Assembly: GCA_002633005.1 (NCBI GenBank)
Contig: NMRA01000121.1
Coordinates: 794,897 to 858,896, forward strand
Source: Phoronis australis
Lineage: Eukaryota; Phoronida; Phoronidae
Direction of reading: 5' to 3'
Length of the DNA: 64,000 nt
A program made the position numbers and the translations under genes. Each line of letters opens with the position of its first letter. Position 1 is the stretch's first letter. Positions 24,001-32,589 of the stretch are shown here, in pieces. A model generated the notes under the pieces. It was not told the DNA's origin. It searched no databases and was given only the letters and a program-made list of their open reading frames with translations.

Positions 24001-26758
24001 ATTTTCAGTGACTCTTTATGAAAACCTTAACCATCACTAGTTAAGAGATAAAAACAAAGAAGTCTAAGGATTTTACGATATACAACAATATAAAGACGAG
24101 TTTATCCGCGAATGAAAACGAATATGTTGTTTCCAGGCACCTCTATCCCCTGTCGCCCCAGTAGCCTCTACTTTTCACCCAGTAGTCATTATCCCCCCCC
24201 TCCCATCCTCCTGTCGCCACTATTACCTCTGGTCACCACTAATCCCCCGCCATCTCCGAATGTCCTATTAGCCGCAGGATTTAGTACAATAATGCGCCGC
24301 AGATTTTTTCATCACCATTGTCATAAAAATCAAACAAGGAAACTACAGACGCTCAAATCTCCTTTGCCGAAGTTCACGATCTCTAGAGAGTAGCTCCCTC
24401 ATCTGTGTAGGAGGCACTGTTGGAGCGTGTTATTTTTCGAGCGCATGTGGATTAACAAGATCGGCAGATGGCGCTTTTCACAGGTTTTCAGTTGCAGTTC
24501 TCTTAGTAAGTGTTAGTTGACCCGTTTTTGCAAGTGCGGGAACGGCATGGTCATAAACTAAGGTCGCGTTTGGCGAGTTGAATCGCATTTGGCGAGTAAG
24601 CCTCGAGCTCAGGTCGCTAAAGGCAATTTCAGCTCGCAAAATGCAAGATGGTACTCACCAAGTTGGAACCCGAACAATGATGTTCTCGAGCCCCCCCCCA
24701 AGATGGTTTTTGGAATCAGTTATAAACTTTCCTGTTACAACAAGCAGAACCAAATTGACATTCTCACAACAATCTTATCAAGGCAGCTGTCACACCTACG
24801 TTTAATTTGGCTTCATCTGGACCTTTCTGTGTTTCTGGCGTTTCCGCTGTTTTGGCGTTGCTGGACAAGTTCTTCTGTTTTTGAACCTCTAAGATGCCAC
24901 ACATGTAGGCGCTCTTGTTGGATACATGTTCCAGTTTGCTCGTGGCAAACTCTTCTATCAATTTCTTGGCATCTTCTAGTTCAAACTCCTTCAGGGCACC
25001 CAACGCTCGCTCATCCAGATCACCATCCACAAGCATTTCTAAAAGTACAACAAGCATATACTAACAACAATCATGTCGGACATACACAACTGTGCAAAAA
25101 AGAGCTGAAATAGCATTTCTCTAAAATATAAAGCTCAATCAAAACCTCTATTACTTGAATCTTTTTTTGAGAAATCTGACAAAAAGAAATTCAAATTTCT
25201 GTCACACTGAGACAGGTCAAGTAGTGTTGGTGTAACAATGTAACTAGTGTATCGCTGGTGTAACACCTTCATGGTGATGAAACGATAGCATTCTCCATCG
25301 CACAAAATTCAAACTTGAAGAACAGGTTCGAAAGTCTATGCCTAGACCAAGAGTTGAACATTAAATTTTAACACCCAGTGCTACGCTACTAGCTACACCC
25401 GGTTCTACGCTAACACCCTTGCACTGAACTCGTGTTAGAACTCCTAATTGCTTTAATTTGAAACAAACAACCCCTCAAACATTCTAACTCGTTCCGCTAG
25501 TTTTCAAACTCAATACAAATAAGTCAAACTCGTCATAGCAGAAGTCAAACTTGTTACTGCAATGAACAAAAACAGGTATTGGGAAGACTGGTATACACCG
25601 GTGTTAAACTAACACCCGGTGTCACACTAACACCTGATGCTACACTAACACCCGGTGTTACCCTAACACTTGATGCCACACTAACACCCAGTGTTACGCT
25701 ACACCCGGTGTTACACTAACACCCGGTGTTACACTAAGACCCGATGCTACACTACCAGCAACACCCGGTGCTACACTAACACCCGATGCTACACCACTAG
25801 TAACACCCAGTGTTACATATGGTGATCAAAGACCAGTGTTACACACACTAACACTCAATGTTACACCTGCTTAAGTTTATTGTTCTATTGGCTAAAATGA
25901 CACACACAAGTTTGCACTGTTTAGCAGTGTTCTCCATGGCCACTTTTAGCTCGTCGCAGGTGTTGTGAATGTTGGTTTATGTGGTCTCGTCTTTCGTGTT
26001 GTCTTGTGTGTTCGTGTTCGTCCGTGGGTTTCCCTCAGTGGCTGGATGTTGTAAGTTCTAGTTTTGTCACGTGACTGGGGAATCGTGAGATCTCTCTTCG
26101 TGTGGCACTGCTGCACGCAGGACGTCTGCGTTTGTGGGTCTTCAACTCAAGCGTGTATTCAAGCTTTCATATGAGTAAAGGTAAGCTGCACGAGAACCTG
26201 TGTATCGAGTCACAACACAGGGAACAGTTTGGCCGTACTCCCGACTTGTTTAAATGTGCTGCGACCAGTTTAAAAAACTAGCGACCAGTATGTAGTCTTC
26301 ATTGGTTCAAAGTACACTTGACAACAACTGGCCCACTGAAACTGAATGCTGAATGAAGGCCAAGTGGTCAGTTGTTGGAAGCCTAATCCGCGATCTCACT
26401 CAAGCGGCAGAGCGGGGCGGCAGAGCGGGGCGGTAGTCTATTTCTGGTGTAACGAGGCCTGTAAATAATCTCTTCAATTATCTTTTCCATTCCACTTGAA
26501 CAACTAGTCATAGTCGATTGAATTTAAACAAAGGCCCAGTGTCACTTTTAGGCCGAGCAAATGTAAACTGTCCAACAACAACCAGTAGACTTACTAGTAA
26601 CATAAAGTTTTCTGTCTAGTTCCTCAGCGACACTCTCATTGATACCAGCTTCCACAAGCTTGTCATACTGTTCTGTTCTTTCGTAAGCTGGACCTTCTTG
26701 TGCATCCATTGGCTGTTCATTGCTGTCACCATTAGGTTCCTGTGTTATGTCAGCCATT
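2922..26758 (-). CDS. SYNCRIP: hnRNP Q/R (SYNCRIP-like) RNA-binding protein, 3' end missing
   Basis: This is a multi-exon minus-strand gene. Coding exons in transcription order are 26758-26595, 25038-24800, 23555-23445, 21408-21232, 19543-19408, 3649-3441 and 3095-2922. All junctions are GT-AG and all phases match, giving about 403 continuous residues. The order is an N-terminal acidic helical domain, then three RRMs (RRM1 RNP2 VFVGRI with RNP1 [11 protein letters not shown]2 IFVGSI with [11 protein letters not shown]3 VLYVRNL with DYAFVHF), matching the hnRNP Q/R family exactly, including the WGN...EWA segment after RRM2. The family acts in mRNA splicing, transport, stability and translation. 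The start is ATG at 26757-26755, one base after a TTTATAG acceptor, so a 5' non-coding exon must lie further right. The C-terminal RGG region lies beyond the left edge. The intron 3650-19407 is about 15.8 kb and full of repeats. SYNCRIP and HNRNPR cannot be told apart here; a pre-duplication single orthologue is likely. Confidence 0.95.
3441..3649 (-). CDS. SYNCRIP: SYNCRIP-like coding exon 6 (rest of RRM2)
   Basis: 209 bp, acceptor CAACTTCAG, donor AAG|GTAAGC. It encodes [16 protein letters not shown] (RNP1 of RRM2), then [20 protein letters not shown] and ETMAK, matching the family's post-RRM2 segment. It joins in frame with exon 7 at the start of RRM3. Confidence 0.93.
3650..5260. other. 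SYNCRIP intron: candidate solo LTR and nothing else recognised
   Basis: Non-coding intronic DNA. A block at 4296-4826 begins TGTTATAT and ends ATATAACA, the TG...CA ends expected of a long terminal repeat of about 530 bp. It contains an imperfect internal duplication (GTGTTGCRTCAYCAG-type, near 4506 and 4574). I found no matching target-site duplication, so the LTR call is tentative. Confidence 0.35.
5261..6156 (-). mobile_element. TTAA-flanked Kolobok-like element, copy 1, with THAP remnant
   Basis: Flanked by TTAA on both sides (5257-5260 and 6157-6160). Its ends are imperfect inverted repeats starting AGGAGCATGCCACCC and AGGAAAATGCCACCC. The same sequence occurs inverted at 21635-22483. 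A minus-strand frame (5756-6010) reads [12 protein letters not shown], then [17 protein letters not shown], which resembles the N-terminal half of a THAP zinc finger with the second Cys lost (Val). TTAA target sites, AGG termini and a THAP domain together point to the Kolobok superfamily. The element is non-autonomous. A lone N sits at 5814. Confidence 0.65.
6157..7749. other. Intronic DNA, repeat-derived, no gene recognised
   Basis: 6161-6198 is identical to the flank of the second Kolobok-like copy (21593-21630, inverted), so that sequence belongs to a larger repeated unit. Reading frames at 6144-6455 and 6418-6825 overlap on both strands and show no known domain. The rest, to 7749, is A/T-rich and uninformative. 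Confidence 0.45.
8138..8550. other. Non-coding, nothing recognised
   Basis: Intron-like DNA between two pieces of the broken gene. Short reading frames here have no recognisable domain. Confidence 0.4.
8551..8725 (+). mobile_element. Short hAT-like element with GTGGCGGATTTAGG end
   Basis: It begins near GTGGCGGATTTAGGGG and ends ...CCTGGATCTGCCTC, so the two ends are inverted. A homologous copy in reverse orientation lies at 34828-34988 and a partial one at 33123-33247. They share interior blocks (CAGATTCCATTTAGCAGTTC-type and CAAAATCCTGGCTAAAACTC-type). The CAGTGGCGGAT-like ends are of hAT type. It carries no coding capacity. Confidence 0.6.
8726..9480. other. Non-coding, nothing recognised
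   Basis: No domain, repeat or RNA gene was recognised in this stretch between the hAT-like element and the second exon-like piece of the broken gene. Confidence 0.4.
10300..11869. other. Non-coding intronic DNA with one perfect short hairpin
   Basis: There are no supported genes. 11217-11248 is a perfect inverted repeat with 14-bp arms (GAATGAAAATCAGT) around a TTTT loop. A CCAGTAGAGGGC core at about 11560 resembles the CTCF-like motif of the arrays to the right. Confidence 0.45.
11870..12510 (+). repeat. Array of ~145-bp modules with CTCF-like cores, left (forward) arm
   Basis: Four modules each contain a GCCACTAG-type core in forward orientation: about 11870 (GCCATTAGAGGCATACC), 12012 (GCCACTAAGAGGCGCC), 12172 (GCCACTAGGTGGCGC) and 12318 (GCCACTAGGGGGCAC). 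Spacing is 142-160 bp. Between cores lie shared segments such as CCAAATTTCATAAAAATCCG. The arm ends near ACATATAAATATGTGGGCGC, which is mirrored at the start of the right arm at about 13080, so the two arms are head-to-head copies of one dispersed repeat family. Confidence 0.8.
13075..14225 (-). repeat. Array of ~140-bp modules with CTCF-like cores, right (reverse) arm
   Basis: The same module family in reverse orientation. CCTAGTGGC-type cores lie near 13252, 13390, 13676, 13795, 13936, 14061 and 14202, with a worn one near 13540. Spacing is about 120-141 bp. Repeated blocks include GGATTTTCATAAAATT and GGCGTCCACCYYTCTATCA. With the left arm it forms a large imperfect inverted repeat that encloses the last exon of the broken gene. 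Confidence 0.8.
14290..17430. other. SYNCRIP intron, no gene recognised
   Basis: Several overlapping short reading frames (for example 14311-14613, 15182-15501 and 15709-16044) show no known motif and occur on both strands over the same bases. I see no RNA gene or clear transposon. I regard this as unremarkable intronic DNA. Confidence 0.5.
17536..17722. repeat. 28-bp minisatellite, about 6.6 copies
   Basis: The unit is CAGTTTATATCTCCACCGCA plus AGTATTCA, with a few substitutions between copies. Because 28 is not a multiple of 3, the open frame across it (17449-17889) cycles through the three translations of the unit and is not evidence of a gene. Confidence 0.95.
17760..18860 (+). repeat. 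Dispersed module repeat with a nested MITE
   Basis: Related blocks recur around 17875, 18475 and 18805. Each has a TTTNTGAAATTTGGTATGTG-like segment followed by a GATCTCGTCAA-like one, typical of an old dispersed non-coding repeat family. At about 18583-18738 a short element with inverted ends (CCAGTTGCATAAAAG and, reversed, CTGAGTTGCATAAAG) interrupts one module and looks like a roughly 155-bp MITE. Confidence 0.6.
18860..19407. other. Non-coding, ends in a tRNA-like repeat
   Basis: No coding signal was seen. The right part carries the tRNA-like sequence listed separately. The SYNCRIP exon 5 donor lies at its right end. Confidence 0.4.
19245..19306 (-). repeat. tRNA-derived sequence (SINE or tRNA pseudogene)
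   Basis: On the minus strand it reads TCAGCTCAGTGGGCTAGGGC (A-box-like), and about 20 bases on GGGTTTGAGCCCC (B-box-like). The spacing fits an RNA polymerase III internal promoter. I cannot fold a full cloverleaf with an acceptor stem, so a functional tRNA is unlikely. Confidence 0.5.
19408..19543 (-). CDS. SYNCRIP: SYNCRIP-like coding exon 5 (end of RRM1, start of RRM2)
   Basis: 136 bp, acceptor CTTTTTCAG, donor TTGG|GTGAGT in phase 1. It encodes [20 protein letters not shown], then [20 protein letters not shown], the RNP2 and first helix of RRM2. The split Glu codon is completed by the exon at 3441-3649, 15.8 kb away. Confidence 0.93.
19657..21073 (+). mobile_element. Long-TIR DNA transposon, copy 1
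   Basis: The left end reads AATAACCACCCAGGGCGCTT and the right end GGGCGGTTATTACGGCGAAT. The interior start (GGGGGGCGCTTATTATAACC, then GGCGGTTGAAACCC) also forms both arms of the element at 26955-28764. It lies in a SYNCRIP intron and has no recognisable transposase. The superfamily is not identified. Confidence 0.65.
21232..21408 (-). CDS. SYNCRIP: SYNCRIP-like coding exon 4 (most of RRM1)
   Basis: 177 bp, 59 codons, acceptor TTTCAG, donor AAG|GTAAAG. It encodes RNP2 (VFVGRIP) and RNP1 (RGYGFVTF) of the first RNA recognition motif, with the family-typical [17 protein letters not shown] helix. Confidence 0.95.
21635..22483 (+). mobile_element. TTAA-flanked Kolobok-like element, copy 2
   Basis: An inverted copy of the element at 5261-6156, flanked by TTAA at 21631-21634 and 22484-22487. 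A plus-strand frame (21801-22022) shows the same THAP-like remnant ([12 protein letters not shown], then [19 protein letters not shown]). The N at 21889 sits between two copies of CCTCGAGAG, so a few bases are probably duplicated by the assembly. The terminal base next to TTAA differs (GCTCCC for GCTCCT). Bases 21593-21630 outside the TTAA are shared with copy 1. Confidence 0.65.
22488..23444. other. SYNCRIP intron, no feature recognised
   Basis: A/T-rich intronic DNA with no open frame of interest. 22930-23040 weakly resembles the dispersed module repeat (AAATTTCATGGAGATCCTGC). Confidence 0.4.
23445..23555 (-). CDS. SYNCRIP: SYNCRIP-like coding exon 3 (linker before RRM1)
   Basis: 111 bp, phase 0 at both ends. 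The acceptor is TTTCCAG and the donor GTG|GTAAGG. It encodes [20 protein letters not shown] followed by [12 protein letters not shown], the conserved linker of the family. An alternative donor 3 bp upstream would drop one Val. Confidence 0.92.
23556..24799. other. SYNCRIP intron, no feature recognised
   Basis: Contains C-rich tracts around 24190-24250 and 24690. The reading frames 24112-24393 and 24589-25113 have no domain; the second is largely antisense to coding exon 2. Confidence 0.4.
24800..25038 (-). CDS. SYNCRIP: SYNCRIP-like coding exon 2 (acidic helical domain)
   Basis: 239 bp. The acceptor is CTTTTAG and the donor is AAC|GTAGGT. It encodes [20 protein letters not shown] and continues with [17 protein letters not shown] and KGPDEAKL. 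These are signature blocks of the hnRNP Q/R N-terminal domain that mediates protein contacts. The phase-1 join to exon 1 restores a Lys codon. Confidence 0.93.
25240..25870. repeat. Irregular ACACCCGGTGTTAC tandem repeat
   Basis: Starting sparsely at 25240 and densely at 25590-25870, an approximately 18-bp unit (CACCCGGTGTTACACTAA) recurs with variants such as CACCCGATGCTACACTAA. The core ACACCGGTGT is a palindrome, so the array can form many local hairpins. It lies in the intron between SYNCRIP coding exons 1 and 2. Confidence 0.85.
25871..26594. other. SYNCRIP intron, no feature recognised
   Basis: No coding signal. A 12-bp GGCGGCAGAGCG-type duplication is present near 26404-26430. Confidence 0.4.
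26595..26758 (-). CDS. SYNCRIP: SYNCRIP-like coding exon 1 (start codon, N-terminal domain)
   Basis: ATG at 26757-26755 opens a 54-residue segment beginning [11 protein letters not shown]. It is acidic and rich in E/Q, and its second half ([20 protein letters not shown]) matches the start of the hnRNP Q/R N-terminal helical domain. It ends at a strong GTAAGT donor in phase 1 (donor at 26594). A TTTATAG acceptor immediately 5' of the ATG shows that the 5' UTR is split. Confidence 0.9.
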
Positions 26759-26954
26759 CTATAAAGAAACATGTCAACAAATACAGACCACTAGCAATGT
26801 GTGAGGGTGCCAGATAGACTGGTTTCACAAAACAAATAGAACAATTGTTCCTGTGTCACATCAGCTGTTATGTATAATACCACTTAAATGAACCCAATCC
26901 AATCCACCAGGCTGTAGCTAAGGTCAATACACAGATGTGTGAACATTATTATTG

Positions 26955-28764
26955 CCGTATTCGCCCCAATGAGCACTCAGGGCACTTAGAAAAATTCGTT
27001 TCAGGAAGGGGGGGGGCGCTTATTATAGTCCAAAGTGGTTGAAACCCAGTCTCCAAACAGGTGAAATCGTAAGCTATAATTCATCAAATTTACGCTCTGT
27101 GACGCATCTGTAACCTATGACAGAGGTTCTACGAAATTGCAGTGCATAGCTATCAAACTTCGTTGTTAAATTACAAGCATCTTTCAGAAAATCCCCAGGC
27201 AGTAAGTATGTAGTGTGGTGTAATGAATCGTGTTGCGGCCGACAGATGGCGCACACGTGGTAATAATTAAAACAACACACGAATACCTCAACCAATAAAA
27301 TACGTCTATTAATTTGCAGCGTTGTGATTTACAAACAATAGCTTACAATAAGATGCGAGACTGACGACTAACTGAATGAGACGAGATATCACTGCTAGAG
27401 AAGGCACTAAACAACAATATCACCAGTTACCAGTAGCAACCGCACATGCAACACATTACAAGTCGCAACAGAACTAACCCTCTAGAACAATCGCTAGACT
27501 GGTTCGAATTGTCTGACAGGCTGAGACCAACACCTGTGTTAAATGTCTATACCTCAGTTATATACTTTGGACTTGATTCGTAGGTTTTCCGTCCGGTCCG
27601 GGTTCTCCTCCCTGTCGTGACTTTGCAGTTTTTGAAGACTCAAGTTGGCCTGTTCGGTGCGGTCTGATCGGTCTGCTTCTGTTAGTGCCTTAAGTAGCAC
27701 CTTTGGAGCCATCACGTGATGGTCCCACCTCTTTTAGTACATCTCTCTTATGACCAGCTAATTAACTGTCCTATAGAAAATTCTTGCATAACTGCCACCT
27801 CTCTCAGATTTGCTACACCAGGGGTGTGCCTATCCTCTGAGGGATCGCTATTTAACTGTCACTCTAGAGATGTGGAAGCTCAGTTGGCGACCAACCATCC
27901 TATAGAAAATTCTTGCATAACTGCCACCCCTCTCGGACTTGCTGCCCCAGGGGCATGCCCAATCCTCCGAGGAATCTCAACTATTACAGAAGTATGCATA
28001 TCCCCTGGGAATATTTTAAGACATGCTTGCATGCACGTGGAAAGCAGTGCCTCATTATATCACAGTAGCCACATGGCAACTAATATGGGCCTTACCGAGA
28101 AAAGTGTCGAACGTGTTCAGCAAATGATTCCAACAAGAGCTGAATGAACCATGTTCTCCTTTCTGCTTGTGCTAATTTCTTGAGATAAAATGCACATCAA
28201 GCTCAATTGACTGCGTTTACTCTGGCAAATAAACTCTGGTGACAAGCACACGCTCGCTCACTCACCACGCAGACGAACTTAAAAACAAATGACATGTGAC
28301 AACATGTCAAGAGATTTTTTTCTCGTGTAGGCCTGCCATCACAGATGGCACGATCTAGCAGATTTGGACTTAACCTGCTGTTAATCCCAACTCCACGGGA
28401 ACTTAAAAATCTTAGGGATACTATTTTGAAAAACTTAAGGATTTCAGGTAATTTGCTTCTGGAGTTGAAACTGTATTTTTATTCAAGCATTCAAGTTGCC
28501 ATATCAACGCTTGCGAGGCAGTGAGTCGGCAAGTTTTCAGGAATTTATGCACAATTTTCTGTAAAATGATCGTAATTTAACAGCAAAGTTTGGATAGCAA
28601 TGCAGCAAAATTTTGTAGAAAGTCTGTCGTAGGTTACAGATACATCACGGAGCGTAAATATGATGAATCTTAGCTTCCAGGTTTCAACCGCCTTGGGTTA
28701 CAATAAGTGCTCCCCCGAAACAAATTTTTCTAAGCACCCTAGGCGGTTATTAGGGCGAATACCA
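26955..28764. mobile_element. Long-TIR DNA transposon, copy 2 (1.8 kb)
   Basis: The left end is GTATTCGCCCCAATGAGCAC and the right end, read in reverse, GGTATTCGCCCTAATAACCG. The inverted arms run roughly 26957-27200 and 28540-28762. The right arm plus adjoining sequence (to about 28220) matches 19657-20200 of copy 1 in reverse. The interior at 27768-27990 holds a direct duplication of about 130 bp (TATAGAAAATTCTTGCATAA twice) that accounts for an otherwise long reading frame. No transposase was recognised. Confidence 0.7.
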
Positions 28765-28769
28765 TATAT

Positions 28770-29640
28770 GCACAATCATGTAGTTATAAATAACACATCC
28801 CATGACTCTGGATACAATTTAGTCAACATAACTTGAACATATCCATGAAAATTTGTCATAGTTCGCTCGAGTTTCTCTCACCAAGCGCCATTTTGAGGAA
28901 GTTAAGTGAAATCACGCCTGTTGACAAATAAAAAGTCCAAGGGACATAAATCTTAACAATTTCACCTGATACCTTCCCATGCAAGTGTCAAGCGCTAGCA
29001 TCATGCGCTTCACTCAGTCTCGCAGTAGCCGTTACCTAACTCATATGACTCAGTTCAAATACTTTGTGGTTATCACGCACGTGGTGAAAAAGTTAACAGT
29101 GACCAAAGTCGCGTTAATTCTTGTAACTAAGCTTCATCGGAGATATGTGTAGAAGTACAAAAAGACCACTGAAGAAAGTAAGCGTGAAAGTTTTAAGTGT
29201 GGAATGTATTTTTGACAAGGATAAAACTCTAAATCGGTGACTGGATTTGGCCTAACCGCTCGTTTGAAATACAAGGGATGAAATTCATACAGAAAGCGAT
29301 GGGAAGTATTGTAGCCCCTAACTGGCAACCAAGGGGCTATGTGTTGCCTATCAATCAGCGTGCTCATTGAGAAGTATAAAAGTAATGTTGCTGTTTGTCT
29401 CGTAAAGTCACGATCTACACTTTGCCGTCCATCCGTAACTCATCAGTAATTTCCGTACCATCCTTAACCTCGAACCGTCAAAGTGCGAGGTGTGTTTGGG
29501 CTTTTTGGGAACATTTTTGTGCTTTGACTGCAAATTTCTAGCGAACTCGCTGGAACAGGACGCCGTGAATGGTTTTATAAGAAAGAACAATTGCTCATGG
29601 TTTGTTGAACCCGTTGTGTGTAAATTTATTGAGTTATGTG
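28770..29640. other. Intergenic, no gene recognised
   Basis: Overlapping minus-strand frames at 29134-29367 and 29408-29695 have no known motif. The right end leads into the direct repeat that follows. Confidence 0.4.
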
Positions 29641-29906
29641 TTTGATATGGACGGCTGAATCTAAGCACCATGGAATTTCTAGTCCCGAGTGTCATACCTT
29701 GTAGTATATTATATGTAGTGTATTGAGGACGATCAGAAGCTGAGTACGCCTGTGATTAGTGTATAGTTGAGGGCTGATTAAAGGTGTCTGTGGTTTTGTG
29801 TTTGATATGGATAGCTGAAGTGAAGCACCTGAGGAATTTCTAGTCCCGAGTGTACACCTTGTAGTGTACATATATATAGTGTATTGGGGACGATCAGAAG
29901 CTGAGC
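29640..29906 (+). repeat. Direct repeat of about 100 bp (two copies)
   Basis: 29640-29736 and 29802-29906 share GTTTGATATGGAYRGCTGAA, GGAATTTCTAGTCCCGAGTG and GGGACGATCAGAAGCTGAG with about 85-90% identity by eye. It adjoins the 3' end of the Gypsy-type remnant and could be part of its LTR or 3' non-coding region. I could not match it to the other side of the element. Confidence 0.6.
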
Positions 29907-29959
29907 CTGAGGTAGGCAATGACCATCGCCTCTGTTGGCCCGACCAGAGGCGATGCAGC

Positions 29960-32571
29960 TCCTACAGGCGCTCCATACGCCAGAAGCTTTTCGGCGAATT
30001 ATGCTTCATAGTCTCGTTCGCCCAAAGTTATCCTCACCACCTTATCTAATACCTCGGCATTCATTGCCTCCCCAGGTTTAACTGTCTGCAACTTTACTAC
30101 TTTCCCTGATGTTAAGTTATCTAACTTTAACTTAGTAGCCCATTTTCGAGATATTGCCGTGGTTTGAGCTCCCGAGTCTACAATATCCTGTATATATTAC
30201 GTTAACCAATAACGGAGTAGCAAACCGATTACACCCACGCCTACTACCCATGTCAGTTACAACACAACTGGCTAGGTTCTCACATACTGTATCATTACCT
30301 AGAACCGTTTCAGTACCCTGCTGTATGTCCTTACAATGCTGCACTACTGACATCAAAAACGCTTCAGGTATGCCAGATTGCCTACTCTGATCCATTTCCA
30401 GTTCCTGATCTGATTCTGAGCCTTCTGATTCTACTGGGACTTCTGCGTGGCTCCTACAGTGGTCCCTCTGGAGTTTTCCAGTAGATTTTCCTTCTTAATC
30501 TTATCAGGACAGTTCCGTGCAAACTGACCCTCCTTTTGACACCTGTAACATTTCTTCGGCTCTCTCAAGGTATCCCCCTTCCGATCACCCTCATTGGTTC
30601 TAGGCTGATTTCCTGAAGAAGCTTTCTTAGACCCCCATCTAATTTGACTTTGTCCATTCTGAACCAACAGCTTATCTTTATCCCCCCTGAACGACCCCGG
30701 AGATTTCAGCACAAGTTTTTGTATCGCCTGAGTCTGTTCAGTTACGGCCTTAATTAACTGAGCTAACATTTATTCAGAGCTGGATTTAGCCTCTGTTACC
30801 GAAGCTATCCGGTAAGAATTATCCTCAACCTCTTCCCTGAAGGGCAAATCTTCCTTCACTAGGTAAGCTGAATGCTCATTAGCCCCCCGACCAGGTTCCT
30901 GTCTTACTCTCTCCCGTGTCCTATGCTTATCCTCCATCATAGATTGAGCTTCCTCCAATACCCGGGGTTTCTTCAAGAGCACAAATTCCCCGGCCTCTGC
31001 ATCTAATGCACCTACACAAAACTGAGTTATCGCTTCCCGATGTACTAACTCTTCCGAGCCAAATTCCCCAAACGCTTGTCTAGACAGAGTCATTACTCTC
31101 ATGGCCCACTCCAGTCCTCTGATTAGCTGTTCCTAATATTTGACTAGCTGTCGAGGCTCTCCCTTCATCCCCGTAATAACTATCTAACACCTCCAGAACT
31201 TCATTCCGGGTTACTTAATTGTTCTCCCAGTTCCCCCACAAAATCCAAAGGTTTCCCCTCTAGACAATACATAAAAGAGTCTAAAGCCTCACCCGCTGTC
31301 ATTCTTCTCGCTCCAGCCCACCTCCTAAACAGTTGTTTGAAAATTCTATAATTCCCAGTCCCATCAAACTATGTTTTTCGGTAGTACCTGCGTACTATAT
31401 CCCCTGGCATTATAGCCTCTATTTCCTCCCCTTCTCTCTCTAAAGTCCTCCCGTGGCTCATAGTAACGGCGTCGCTGAGAATACCTATCCTCATAATAAT
31501 CCCGATCGTACTCTCTACGCTCCACTCTATCTAGGCCATCCTCCTGAGTATGCCTATACCGCCACGGATTATGTCCCCCATCATACTCATCCCTATCCAT
31601 TACATAACGCCACCTTCTCGGCGGACTCCTGTAATATTCTCTCATAGGTGAGTAATCTCTTGGTGAACTACGTCTCAATCTATAATCAATACCTCTATTA
31701 TCCTCCCGTTTTGGTGAGACTACAAAACGATTGGCAAATCTCACCTCAGGACTCTTCCTACGGGCCCCCTCACCTCCTGGCGAGTATCTTAAACGAAGCC
31801 CCCTCCTTCCGGGTGAAATTCCCATAGAGCTATCATCGTCCGAGAGACGACTTCTTTCTGCTTCATACAACCGAATCCTACCCCGCTGAACAGGTGACCC
31901 TACTGGACTTTCCGGACCCCTTAAATTACCATAAGGTACCTTACCATCCTCCAGTCTACCCCACGTGCTTAAAGTTATCCAGTCCTTACTGTCTATCCCT
32001 TCCTCATTTCTATGAGTATAAGCAGTACGCCTACGAACATCAGGTGGATTTGCAAGATCACTATCTGCACATGTAGCCATCGCACTATTCTTACTTATGC
32101 TCCAAAATGACGACAGTTGACTTCACTAATAACCCTCACAAATTTCAGCAAATTCGGGAAACTCTCAAGACTCCTTAACCTCCACGACTCCACAAACCCT
32201 AAAACACACCTAGGAATATCAACAAACCTGTTAAATATTTCCCGACGTTCCACCACTTTTGATAATCCAACCAAAATGGCCGCCCTCACTCGGTGCTATT
32301 TCGAATTAGAGGTTCGCTCCTTCCAGACTCAATTTCCTAGTTGTCTTGAAAAACGTTACTGCCCACGTATTTCTCAAACTAGCCTTTCTAAACTCTACCC
32401 TGTCTCAGGAGTTGAACCTGACGACAGAAGATACAGATGAGATAGAAAGAAAACCAAATTCAAAAATTCAAAAATTCAATATGGCTGCCTACCCGCGTGG
32501 TCTTTTATCTGACACCGGGTTCTCAAATTTCAGTACTCTTTTGAGAATACCAACACCGCTGCCACCAAAAT
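29960..32571 (-). pseudogene. Decayed Gypsy-type gag/protease (LTR retrotransposon remnant)
   Basis: Minus-strand pieces in order: 32080-31364 (Arg- and Asp-rich N-terminal gag region with many RRS/SPR/YRD motifs), about 31360-31100 (capsid-like FKQLFRRWAGARR, with stops), 31102-30770, 30769-30431 (one CCHC zinc knuckle, CYRCQKEGQFARNC), 30395-30132 and about 30180-29960 (retroviral-type aspartic protease core with DSGA, in a different frame). Frame changes and stops separate the pieces, and no reverse transcriptase, RNase H or integrase was seen. Immediately 5' (plus coordinates 32555-32571) is a TTTTGGTGGCAGCGGTG sequence typical of the position after a 5' LTR. From 32572 the plus strand reads TGTTGTGTC, consistent with an LTR edge. 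The outer LTR limits are not determined. Confidence 0.75.
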
Positions 32572-32589
32572 GTTGTGTCTTTCCCTGAC

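Noticed and set aside
24589-25113. 174-codon plus-strand frame
   Set aside because: It is antisense to SYNCRIP coding exon 2 (24800-25038), which has clear homology and splice sites.
27716-28147. 143-codon plus-strand frame
   Set aside because: It lies in the interior of a long-TIR transposon and is built from a roughly 130-bp direct duplication; there is no transposase or other motif.
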